Shown: one piece after another, positions 56,417-64,000 of the stretch
Numbering within the stretch: the first letter of the stretch is position 1
How the letters are laid out: each line of letters begins with the position of its first letter
Source of the DNA: Stagonosporopsis chrysanthemi
Lineage: Eukaryota; Ascomycota; Dothideomycetes; Pleosporales; Didymellaceae
DNA length: 64,000 nt
Assembly (NCBI GenBank): GCA_022560025.1
Contig: JAFISE010000063.1
Span: forward strand, 81,206 to 145,205
Direction: 5' to 3'
Translations under genes and position numbers: made by a program
Notes under the pieces: model-generated
The model's input: the letters and a program-made list of their open reading frames with translations, nothing else
What the model was told of the DNA's origin: nothing
Database searches by the model: none

Positions 56417-56460
56417 GCCCCTAGTCGTCATGCTCGCATTCGAATAGATCAATGATACCC

Positions 56461-57249
56461 CTACAGCCGCGCCGGCATCCTCATCGCCCCGTCCAGCCTC
56501 AACACGGTCCCGTTCAGCATCTGATTCCCCACCGCCTCCACCACCAGCCTCGCAAACTCCTCCGGCAGCCCCGCGCGCTTGGGGAACTCCATGCTGCTCT
56601 CCAGACTCTTCTTGACCTTCCCACTCAGCATCTTCGTCATGGCGCTGTCAAACATGCTGGGCGCCACCGTCACCGCGCGGATCCCGTACTTGCTCAGGTC
56701 GCGCGCAAGCGGGAGGGTCAAGCTGGCGACGGCGCCTTTCGACGCCGCATACGCGACCTGGCCCATCTGCCCGTCAAACGCCGCAGACGACGCAATCATG
56801 ATGATGACGCCGCGCTCGCCGTCGGCCCCGTCCGGCGCGTTCTGCGTCATGTGCGGCAGCGCCTGGCGGACGAGGTCGAGCGTCCCGCGCAGGTTGATGT
56901 TGAGCACGAAGTCGATGCTCTCGATGCTCAGCGGCTCGTTCTTCTTGTCGATGATCAGCCCGGGGAGGCCGACGCCGGCGCCTGCGACGACGCCGCCGAT
57001 GGGCGCGTTGGTTGCGCCGATCCAGGACACGGTGCCGGCGATGGCGGCTGCGATGGCCGAGGTCGAGCTCACGTCTGTCTCGAAGAACTTTGCGCGCGAG
57101 CCGAGTTCTGAGACAATGGCGGAGCCGTTGGCGCTGTTCAGGTCGAGCAGCGAGACGTAGCCGCCTTGTGCGTGCAGGGCGCGGGCGGTTGCCAGACCGA
57201 GGCCGGAGACGCCGCCGCTGATGATGAATGTGCGGCCTTGGACCTTCAT
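56461..57249 (-). CDS. Short-chain dehydrogenase, 3-hydroxyacyl-CoA dehydrogenase type 2-like
   Basis: A single exon of 262 residues. The NAD-binding motif reads SGGVSGLGLATAR near residue 12, with LLDLN placing an acidic residue for NAD specificity. NINLRGT follows, and the catalytic set is Ser in IASSAAFDG, Tyr and Lys in YAASKG. The whole sequence tracks human HSD17B10 and fungal homologues that oxidise 3-hydroxyacyl-CoA and branched-chain intermediates, usually in mitochondria. No presequence is obvious. The ATG lies directly beside a GTGGT minisatellite and an assembly gap, so an upstream start cannot be checked. UTP11 converges on it with only 44 bp between stop codons. Confidence 0.85.
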   Translation of the reverse strand: MKVQGRTFIISGGVSGLGLATARALHAQGGYVSLLDLNSANGSAIVSELGSRAKFFETDVSSTSAIAAAIAGTVSWIGATNAPIGGVVAGAGVGLPGLIIDKKNEPLSIESIDFVLNINLRGTLDLVRQALPHMTQNAPDGADGERGVIIMIASSAAFDGQMGQVAYAASKGAVASLTLPLARDLSKYGIRAVTVAPSMFDSAMTKMLSGKVKKSLESSMEFPKRAGLPEEFARLVVEAVGNQMLNGTVLRLDGAMRMPARL

Positions 57250-57500
57250 GGTGTGGTAAGTGTGGTGTGGTGAGTGTGGTGTGGTGAGTGTGGTGTGGTG
57301 AGTGTGGTGTGGTGAGTGTGGTGTGGTGAGTGTGGTGTGGTGAGTGTGGTGTGGTGAGTGTGGTGTGGTGAGNNNNNNNNNNNNNNNNNNNNNNNNNNNN
57401 NNNNNNNNNNNNNNNNNNNNNNNNNNNNNNNNNNNNNNNNNNNNNNNNNNNNNNNNNNNNNNNNNNNNNNNGTGTGGTGTGGTGTAGTGTAGTGTATCGA
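57250..57500. repeat. 14-bp minisatellite (AGTGTGGTGTGGTG) interrupted by a gap
   Basis: At least eight head-to-tail copies of a 14-bp unit fill the sequence directly upstream of the dehydrogenase ATG. Repeat-like sequence resumes on the far side of the run of N, so the array continues through the gap and its true length is unknown. Confidence 0.9.
57373..57471. other. Assembly gap (99 N)
   Basis: Ninety-nine undetermined bases lie inside the 14-bp repeat array, which probably caused the assembly break. Any frame crossing it is unreliable. Confidence 0.98.
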
Positions 57501-57986
57501 GTACGGCAATGCGAGAAGGTGATGGACGTCGAGTGGATGCAGCTCCGGTTGCCAGAACGACAGTCAAATGCTCCCTCAAGGTGTGAAGTGCAAGATCCGG
57601 CCGTGAAAGGGAGACAGAAAACGCACCCGTCCAGCATGTGTAAAACGCCCATGACAGCCTCGGCCCAGCGCCATCGGCACTCCCGTCCCCAAACCCCGAT
57701 CCACCGACTGCTAATCCCTGCACCGCGTCCCAAATCTCGCACCACCACCGAGCTCGCCGCAGCGCAGCGCAGCGCAGCGCAGCATCCCACCACCACCACC
57801 GCCCCGCCAACTTACCTCTGCACCGCCGTCCGCCCGCTCCCCCACTACCCGCCATCCACGCCGCTGTCGCGCATTGCTCCACCCGGCCACACATCCCCGC
57901 CGGAGCTCGTCCTCCACCCACATCCACATCCACATCCCCATCCCCATCCCCGTCCTCGAGCAGGAATCCAGCGTACAGGAGAAGAT
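57501..57986. other. Divergent upstream region of dehydrogenase and CMC1 genes
   Basis: This is the region between the repeat array and the CMC1 start. It contains short tandem GCAGC units near 57765 and CCACATC units near 57915. Open frames on both strands are repeat-driven and end without domains. Confidence 0.5.
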
Positions 57987-58635
57987 ATGAACACACCCGG
58001 CGCGTCGATGCCGCCGGCGGCCAGCCCCGGGTCGGCCGAGAGCTACATCATCGGGACCAACACGCGGCCGGCGAACCCGACGCCGCTGTCTGCGCCGCAG
58101 GAGCAGCAGGTGCGGGATCTGTACTACAAGAACGTGCGGGCCAAGTGCGCGGGGGAGATTGAGGGTGCGTTCCCTTCCTTACCTCTCCCTTCCTTACTTT
58201 TCCCTTCCTGATGTTTCCCGACTTTCCACTTCCATCATGTTTCGTTTCCACCTGACCTGTCCCGACCCGACCTGACCCCGCCCAGCCTTCGCCCAATGCG
58301 CACTCGGCCGCACCCTCACCATGATCTACGCGTGCCGCGCGCCCCGCCTCGCCATGAACGCCTGCATGCTGCAGTACCAGACGCAGGCCGAGCTCGACGC
58401 CGCGCGCAGCGAGTGGTTTGCGCGCGCCGAGGAGCGCCAGCAGGCGCGGCGCGAGCATAAGAGGAAATTAGAGGACGCGCGCACTAAGCACAAGGAGTGG
58501 TGGAATTTGGATGATGAGGGGAGGCTGCAGGGGAGGAGGGTCGAGGAGGGGGGGCAGGGGGTCACGAGGAGGGAGGAGGGGGGGAGGGTCGACGCGAGTG
58601 GGGTGAGGAGAGGGGGGGTGTGGGGCGGGACGTAG
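57987..58635 (+). CDS. CMC1: Cmc1-family twin Cx9C mitochondrial protein
   Basis: Exons 57987-58164 and 58286-58635 give 175 residues; the 121-nt intron is longer than most here. The spliced product has two Cx9C motifs: Cys54/Cys64 (CAGEIEAFAQC) and Cys76/Cys86 (CRAPRLAMNAC). The first motif spans the splice junction, which confirms the intron. Twin Cx9C proteins are oxidised by Mia40 in the intermembrane space. Cmc1 helps assemble cytochrome c oxidase, stabilising Cox1 and handling copper. The segment VRDLYYKNVRAKC supports this family. Beyond residue 120 the tail is unusually long and Gly/Glu/Arg-rich, encoded by a G-rich low-complexity stretch; it may be lineage-specific. Confidence 0.85.
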
Positions 58636-58984
58636 GGGGTGTGTTGTGTTGACGTGACGTGAGGGGGGGATGGGGACGTAGGGGGTTCAAGTGCGGCAGG
58701 CACAGTCGATTGTGCAGGGCTGGCAGAAGTGCGCATGGCATGGCATTTCCCCACCCCAACGAGAAACCTCTCTGCCCACACCAACGAGTTTTGAGTCTGT
58801 ACGACCACCCGAGCCGCGAGGAGATACGTGTACAGTATAGTATAGTATAGTATGTATACATATCCCACCAACCAAACAAGACTTTTTTCACATCGCGCCG
58901 CGCAGCTTGCCAAGCACGCCTACACCCACCGTCCGTATTCTGCTATCCGCCACATCTAGTCCGCGACTCCCTCTCCCTACACCC

Positions 58985-59185
58985 AATTAACAGAAGAAGG
59001 ATGATGTAGGAAGAAGAAGAGAGGTAGTTGATAGTCAATATCAATAGTAATAAAATGTTCTTTTAAATGTGTATAACTACTTACGCTCTGCACGTAGAAA
59101 GTGAACTACCGGTATAGGCCATCTAAATAATAGGCGTTAGAGTTTAGGTTAGCTTGTTCTGTAGTACAGGCTTGGCTTATTCTAT
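58985..59185. repeat. AT-rich, RIP-like relic
   Basis: About 200 bp with many TA steps and few CG steps stand out from GC-rich surroundings. Composition is similar to the relic near 21.5 kb, but I see no shared long words, so the parent elements may differ. Confidence 0.45.
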
Positions 59186-59553
59186 AGTATAGGGGTGTGT
59201 GCGTGCGCAGGTGTGTGTGTTTGAGAGCTGCAGCGTGGACGTCAATGTAGACGTAGGCGTAGACGTGGACGTGGATGTAAGAAGGAAGGACTTAACAACG
59301 AAGGACTTGAGAACAAAGAAGGGAAGAAGGAGGGAAGGGGTGTATTTATATTAGATATTGGATGTTGGGATATTAGGATACAACACACCACAAGACAGAA
59401 CAAGAGACAGGAAGCAGTTGACAGGATGGGTAGTGTACGATATGTATACCACCACGCCACGACACGCCACGACACGACACGCCACCTTGTTCTTTTTCGC
59501 GGCCACAGAGTAAGTGAGTGAGTGCATGGATGGCTGGCTGGCTAGTTTCAGCG

Positions 59554-59692
59554 GGCTGGCTGGCTGACTGACTGACTGACTAACTAACTAACTGACCAAC
59601 CGACCAACCAACCGACCAACCAACCAACCAACCAACCAACCAACCAACCAACCAACCAACCAACCAACCAACTAGCCAGCCAGCCAACTAAC
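59554..59692. repeat. Tetranucleotide microsatellite (CTGA/CTAA/CCAA)
   Basis: The period-4 tract begins as GGCT, turns into GACT, then AACT, and ends as a long ACCA run followed by AGCC. It is a single tract that has evolved through several unit types. Confidence 0.9.
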
Positions 59693-60041
59693 CATAGCCA
59701 CCCAACCAAACAAGGACAGGGACAGAGACAGCGCGTACCAGATAGCTCCCGAAACTCACAACAGACTGGGTACAGCAAGCAATAGGTAATAGTAGAAATA
59801 CAGGTATATGAATTACCCCCCTACCCCCCTGAAAACAAAAGGGTGGATTCTTCGCTATGCTGTGAGTAAGATACAACGACGACGACGACAAAAATGCTCT
59901 TCTAGATAAAAAAAAAAAAGAAAAAAAGAAAATGAAAAAAACGCCCTTGCTATGCAACTATTGACAACAATGATACGCAGTGGGGTACATACAACACAGT
60001 GTGTGTGTCTGGGACTAACCACCGCCTCGGCACGCCCTCGC

Positions 60042-62489
60042 CTACCGCCTTGGACTAGGCAGGGGCGTGGGCCCATCATCGCGATCCCGTACGTTCAGAG
60101 AGCTCATGCGCTCAGCGGCGCGCTCGGCCATCCTCTTGCTGATCTCAGGGACGCTGTGTTTTGCGCGGAGCGGCTGCGGCTGGTCTGGGGTAGTGGGGCG
60201 GGCATCGACGCGTTCGTCGACGCGGTCATCGACGCAGTCATCGACGCGGTCATCTACGATGCGGTCATCTACGATGCGGTCATCTACGATGCGGTCATCG
60301 ACGCAGTCTTCGACGCGGTCGTCCATCTCCGTCTCTTCCTCGCTGTACGGCTCCTCGTCTTCGTCGGGGTAGGGCGGGTCGAGGTCCTCGCCGAGGTGCT
60401 CGCCGTTGCCGCCCTCGACGCTCTCGAGGATGCTGTCTTGCAGCAGGCCGTCGTCGTCGACGCTCTCGCTGGTCATGTAGCTGGCCTCGAGGTCGTCGCC
60501 CAGGTCGCCCTCGTCTTCGCTGCGGTAGCTGCCGGCCTCTGTGTCGCTGCCGCTGTCGTCCTCGGAGTCGGTGAAGTCGTCAATGTCGAGCGGCTTGTCG
60601 CGCCAGTAGTTGAAGTCGGTAAAGTTCTCGCCGCCGGCGGGGACGAGCAGGCCGACGGGGGGGAAGAAGTGGTCGACAATCTCGCGCATGGAGGCGTAGC
60701 CGGTCTTGTAGCTGTTGAGGGAGAGGACGTCGAGGCTGACTTCGGCGTTGGAGTTGATGGTGAAGATGCGGGTGCTGGGGATGTTGACGCTGCGGTACGA
60801 CAGGGCGTCTGTGAAGCGGTTGCCGAAGCCGGCGTAGAAGGGGGTGGAGCCGGCAGGCTTGCCGAACAGCTGCATGATGTCGCGCAGGCAGGCCATTTTG
60901 AAGATCTCGGGCTTGCGGAGGTAGACTTCGCGACGCAGCGCGGCGATCATGCGGTCCGGGCTTGTGATGACGGGCCCCTTGGGGAGGCGGTAGTCTTCTT
61001 GGACGACGCCGTTGAGGTAGGCGCGGGTCGTGTCTGCCTGGCCGACGGAGCGCGAGGTGAGGTAGAAGATGTTGTAGCCGTTGTTCACAATGTCGGTGTA
61101 CAGCTTGGCGACGCCCTTGTGCGTCCAGTCGCGGCCGATCATGGTGAGGACGTGGCCGAGGGCGTCCGACTTTGTGATGGTGCCGTCAATGTCGGAGATG
61201 ACGATGGGGACGTCGTGCTGCCAGTAGAACATGAAGGCCTCGCACTTGGAGCGGTTGACGGTGAAGGACATGGTGTTCTGGCCGGGCTTGAGGTTCAGGG
61301 CCTTGAGCTGGTCGGAGGTGAGGCGCAGGGTCTTTGCGTAGTTGCGGGTTTCGGTCTTTTTGTGCTGCTGCTCGGGGGAGTGGGGCGCAGACAGGCCGAG
61401 AGCGCTGTCGGAGCCGTTGCGGTTGTGGAGGAGAAAGTCGCCAGTGGCATCGCTCGCGCCGCTGTCGCTCTGGTAGCCCGGGTCGGACAGGGCGTCCATG
61501 GACGGCTCGCTGAAGACGCTCTGGGCCGTCTTTTGCATGGCGGCAGCCTTGGACTCCTCGCTGCTGTAGATCCAGAGGTTGCCGGACTCGTCGGCGCCAA
61601 TCAGGGCGCCAATGTCGTAGTCGCCGGCCAGCTCGTCGGACAGGATGTTGCGGGCAATGACCTCGGCGCGCAGGGCGTCCTGCTCGCTGCTCTTGTAGCC
61701 GGTCATGTCGAGCTCGAGGTCGCCGTTGTCGGTGACCTTGTTGGGGATGTTGGACGAGTACAGCTTCTTGGACAGCTTGATGGCGCGGGCCAGGGCCTCG
61801 GCGTGCGAGACGGGCGGGGGGCTGGCGGAGCGGGCGGAGCGGTTCCAGCGGGTGGCGTCCTCTCTGCTGATCTCGAGCGGGCCGTGTTCCTTCTGGCTGG
61901 CGAGGTCGGCGGGGAAGTGGTCGTTCGCGGCGGCAACAAGCGAGTCGGTGTTGGCGCGGTGGACGTGGAAGCCGGACCAGTCGCCCGACTTGGGGCGGTC
62001 CAGGGCGGCGTCGTAGGCGGCGTCGGCGGGCGGGACGGACATGGACAGGCGGTCGCGGTCGCGGTCGCGGCCGCGGCGGTGCAGGGTCGAGTCGACGCGG
62101 GCGAGGTCGAGGGGCTCGGGGTCGTCGAGCAGCGGGTGCTTGGGGGGGTCGGCGGGCTTCTGCTCGGGGCTGGCGGCGGGCGAGGCCAGGGGCGACGTCT
62201 GCATGTCGGCGGGGATGTGCTGGGTGGTCTCGAAGATGAAAAAGGCCTCGCCGCCCTCGCCCAGCTTCATCGAGTAGGGCTGCAGCTCGCCATTGACGCG
62301 GAACTCGACCTTTTTGTCCGACGGGCGCAGGATCTGGTACTTGCCGAAGCGGACGTGGAAGGGCGAGCAGGCCCAGGAGCCGTCCTCGCGCTCGACGACG
62401 ATGGTGTCGATGGCGCCGCTGAGCGTGGCGGGGTTGATTGAGTTCCAGCCCTTGGAGACGCCGCCGGCGACGGAGCGGATGTAGTTCAT
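60042..62489 (-). CDS. PAH1: Lipin-type phosphatidate phosphatase
   Basis: A single-exon gene of 815 residues. The N-LIP domain opens at MNYIRSVAGGVSKGWNSINP, with the amphipathic helix that binds membranes. The catalytic HAD domain has DIDGTITKSD (DxDxT, about residue 430), followed by GRDWTHKGVAKLY, NIFYLTSRSVGQAD and PFYAGFGNRFTDALSYR. The enzyme (Pah1/Smp2, Ned1 in fission yeast) converts phosphatidate to diacylglycerol. It controls triacylglycerol synthesis and nuclear envelope growth, and is regulated by phosphorylation and Nem1-Spo7. The acidic tail carries tandem DDRIVDD units. An upstream in-frame ATG adds 23 residues lacking N-LIP features, so I start at 62489. The plus strand is fully open opposite the gene because of GC-rich codon bias. 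Confidence 0.94.
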   Translation of the reverse strand: MNYIRSVAGGVSKGWNSINPATLSGAIDTIVVEREDGSWACSPFHVRFGKYQILRPSDKKVEFRVNGELQPYSMKLGEGGEAFFIFETTQHIPADMQTSPLASPAASPEQKPADPPKHPLLDDPEPLDLARVDSTLHRRGRDRDRDRLSMSVPPADAAYDAALDRPKSGDWSGFHVHRANTDSLVAAANDHFPADLASQKEHGPLEISREDATRWNRSARSASPPPVSHAEALARAIKLSKKLYSSNIPNKVTDNGDLELDMTGYKSSEQDALRAEVIARNILSDELAGDYDIGALIGADESGNLWIYSSEESKAAAMQKTAQSVFSEPSMDALSDPGYQSDSGASDATGDFLLHNRNGSDSALGLSAPHSPEQQHKKTETRNYAKTLRLTSDQLKALNLKPGQNTMSFTVNRSKCEAFMFYWQHDVPIVISDIDGTITKSDALGHVLTMIGRDWTHKGVAKLYTDIVNNGYNIFYLTSRSVGQADTTRAYLNGVVQEDYRLPKGPVITSPDRMIAALRREVYLRKPEIFKMACLRDIMQLFGKPAGSTPFYAGFGNRFTDALSYRSVNIPSTRIFTINSNAEVSLDVLSLNSYKTGYASMREIVDHFFPPVGLLVPAGGENFTDFNYWRDKPLDIDDFTDSEDDSGSDTEAGSYRSEDEGDLGDDLEASYMTSESVDDDGLLQDSILESVEGGNGEHLGEDLDPPYPDEDEEPYSEEETEMDDRVEDCVDDRIVDDRIVDDRIVDDRVDDCVDDRVDERVDARPTTPDQPQPLRAKHSVPEISKRMAERAAERMSSLNVRDRDDGPTPLPSPRR
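60200..60325 (-). repeat. In-frame tandem repeat in lipin tail
   Basis: Variants of a 15-bp unit (GCGGTCATCTACGAT and GCGGTCATCGACGCA on the plus strand) encode repeated Asp-Asp-Arg-Ile/Val-Val/Asp steps in the acidic C-terminal tail. Confidence 0.85.
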
Positions 62490-62618
62490 GGCGGGAGGCG
62501 AGGTGGGCGGGCGGTGGTGGTGCGGGCGCTCGGCCGTGATGGGCCTCGTCGTCTTCACATGCGCTGCGGGCGGGGAGATGGTGCGCGAGCGTGAGGGCTG
62601 CGGCTATGTACGGTGTGT

Positions 62619-62694
62619 GGTGTACTGTGTATGGTGGTATGTACTGTGTATGGCGGTATGCACTGTGTATGGCGGTATGCACTGTGTATGGGCG
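62619..62694. repeat. About 20-bp minisatellite (ACTGTGTATGGYGGTATGY)
   Basis: Four near-identical copies of a 19 to 20-bp unit lie about 130 bp upstream of the lipin start codon. Confidence 0.85.
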
Positions 62695-62905
62695 ACCGAG
62701 TGAGGTCACCGGTGGAGCTGCCGGCAGCCGGCCGAACGCAGGTCAGGTGGGAGTGCCGGGCTGCGACTACACTACAGACTACAGACTGGCCGGGGCAGAG
62801 CGGATGCCGTCGTGCAGGTCACAGTATGGGAGGTGCGGTGGTCTGTAGACGGCACACGGTACGCGGGCAGCAGAAGTTTGCTGGCACGTCGCTCGCCTTT
62901 CACAT

Positions 62906-62977
62906 GCTGCACTGCACTGCACTGCACGCACTGCACGCACTGCACGCACTGCACGCACTGCACGCACTGCACGCACC
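62906..62977. repeat. 9-bp minisatellite (CTGCACGCA)
   Basis: Several CTGCA pentamers grade into about seven copies of CTGCACGCA. Confidence 0.9.
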
Positions 62978-63420
62978 AGCAGACCAATTGGCCCGCGCGG
63001 CGACATGTGTTGAGCTCAACCGCGGCTGCCCGCGCACTGACGGTTGACACTGGCAGCCGGTCCAAGACTGCATGCCACACGGTGCTGCCGTGCTGCAGTG
63101 CTGCCGTGTGCTTGGGCGACAGGAAGCAGCATGGCATTCTGCAATCCCATCCGCGCGCTGAGCTGCAGATGCGCCGCCACGCCATCGTCATGCACACAAT
63201 TTATTCCCCAGCGGCCGCCGCCCCGCTAGAGCCAGCCCAGCCAGCCCGGCCAGCCCAGCGCCCGGTGGAGCAGCGCGACGAACCCTGCAGAGCCAAGCGC
63301 CGGCCGTGTGCGTGTGCGTCTTTGGCCCTGACCGACGACACACCGTGACCGCGACACACCGTGACCGCGACACCTCCACGCTCGCTACACTGTGCCCGTC
63401 GCTGAGGAGCATCGCCCGCC

Positions 63421-64000
63421 ATGTTCTCCGACCCGGCCACGTCGCTGTACTGGCCGCCCGACGTGGCGCGCTACGACATGGAGACGCTGCTGTTTGCGTC
63501 GTCTGGCTGGCTGCGCACTGCGTGTATTGTGCTGGCGCTGTTCTGGTGGGTTTTATATTCTTCACATTCCTACGCTGGGTCGACGATAGAGGTCGAGTAG
63601 AGGCCGAGCAGAGGTCGAGTATACAGCGTATACAGTGTATAACGTGCTGACCTGACCGCCCAGGGTCGCCTTCCGCGCCTACCAGGTCCTCTCGCAGCCC
63701 GTCGACAAGCTCGTCGCCGTGCTCGGCCTCGAGGTCCCCGTCGCGCCCCTCGTCTCGCTCGCCGGCATCAAGGCCGACGGCGTCCTGCTGCACTGGAAGT
63801 CGCCCGAGCGCGCCGCCGTGCTCAAGTATGTCATCCGCCTCAACGGCATCGACATTGGCGACGTCGCCCCGCACGACACGTCGGCCACCATCGAGAGCCT
63901 GCAGCCCGACCGCCACTACACCGTCCGCGTCGTCACCTTCAACTCGTCCAACTTCCAGGCCCCCAGCGTCCCCATCCGCCTGCGCACCCTGCCCGCCGAC
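63421..64000 (+). CDS. Membrane-anchored fibronectin type III protein, 5' part (runs off window end)
   Basis: Exon 63421-63545 and a second exon from 63664 to the window edge are visible, separated by a 118-nt intron (GTGGGT donor, CGCCCAG acceptor) that splits a Trp codon. The start MFSDPATSLYWPPDVARYD leads into a single hydrophobic helix (LRTACIVLALFWVAFRAY, about residues 32 to 49). A fibronectin III-like domain follows, with GIKADGVLLHWKSPE, KYVIRLNGIDIGD and RHYTVRVVTFNSSN at the expected strand positions. The reading frame is open at the edge, so further domains are unknown. Conserved fungal proteins with this N-terminus exist as I recall; their role is unclear. Confidence 0.75.

Larger units (their letters stand above)
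58636..60041. other. Intergenic between convergent CMC1 and lipin genes
   Basis: This 1.4-kb stretch is rich in simple repeats (GTATA near 58830, CAACCAAC block, poly-A near 59910) and includes an AT-rich relic around 59000. No gene is supported on either strand. Confidence 0.55.
62490..63420. other. Divergent intergenic region rich in minisatellites
   Basis: This region, between the lipin and fibronectin-III gene starts, contains two tandem arrays listed separately. It offers no supportable coding frame, since open frames here are Cys/Val/His periodic products of the repeats. Confidence 0.55.

Noticed and set aside
57246..57996. Long minus-strand frame joining the dehydrogenase to sequence beyond the gap
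   Set aside because: It depends on undetermined bases and on a His/Thr-repeat translation of the minisatellite; the enzyme has a good ATG at 57249.
59952..62441. 829-codon open frame on the plus strand opposite lipin
   Set aside because: It is an antisense shadow of the GC-rich PAH1 gene: Val/Ala/Gly/Glu-rich, no domain, while the opposite strand has complete N-LIP and DxDxT motifs.
62906..62977. CRISPR-like repeat array
   Set aside because: Units are 9 bp, contiguous and without spacers; this is a eukaryotic minisatellite.

Overview
This window is nuclear DNA of a filamentous ascomycete (Pezizomycotina; I suspect Dothideomycetes, but that is a guess). Genes are sparse and sit on both strands without operons. 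Most introns are short GT-AG introns of about 38 to 62 nt. The gene set is fungal: Zn2Cys6 regulator, L-rhamnonate dehydratase, DMC1, NUP85, Ysc84, lipin, UTP11, CMC1, a STAND-type N-terminal domain and a DUF7580-like protein. Two AT-rich, TpA-rich, CpG-poor stretches look like repeats decayed by RIP. All exon models come from reading frames and splice signals by eye; no transcript or database evidence was available.

Layout. 0-8 kb: 5' part of a D-amino-acid oxidase, a Zn2Cys6 transcription factor divergent from L-rhamnonate dehydratase, and UDP-GlcNAc pyrophosphorylase. 9-20 kb: a Gis2-type seven-knuckle protein, a small membrane protein divergent from DMC1, a Ysc84 lipid-binding protein and nucleoporin NUP85. 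20.3-30.5 kb: a gene desert with only two supportable small cysteine-rich genes and one RIP-like relic. 30.5-38.6 kb: an Hsp70-like ATPase divergent from a single-pass membrane protein, then a STAND-type N-terminal-domain protein and a helix-hairpin-helix protein. 39-45 kb: an F-box/DUF7730-like gene of doubtful integrity, a small membrane protein, a ferroportin-family transporter and, divergent from it, a mitochondrial P-loop ATPase with a split presequence. 47.6-49.3 kb: an allantoate-permease-type MFS transporter. 49.5-55.2 kb: a large zinc-finger/pseudokinase protein divergent from a DUF7580-like protein. 55.5-64 kb: UTP11, a short-chain dehydrogenase with a 14-bp minisatellite and an assembly gap at its 5' end, the twin-Cx9C protein CMC1, lipin phosphatidate phosphatase and the 5' end of a fibronectin-III membrane protein.

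How the genes relate. Conserved housekeeping genes (UAP1, GIS2, DMC1, NUP85, UTP11, PAH1, CMC1) flank a central accessory stretch of about 35 kb. That stretch is enriched in lineage-restricted families: Hsp70-like, STAND N-terminal, DUF7580-like, acuF-like zinc finger with a dead kinase domain, and cysteine-rich microproteins. Such families are often linked to fungal signalling or self/non-self recognition, but no function is proven by this sequence. The transcription factor facing L-rhamnonate dehydratase is the most concrete regulator-target hypothesis in the window.
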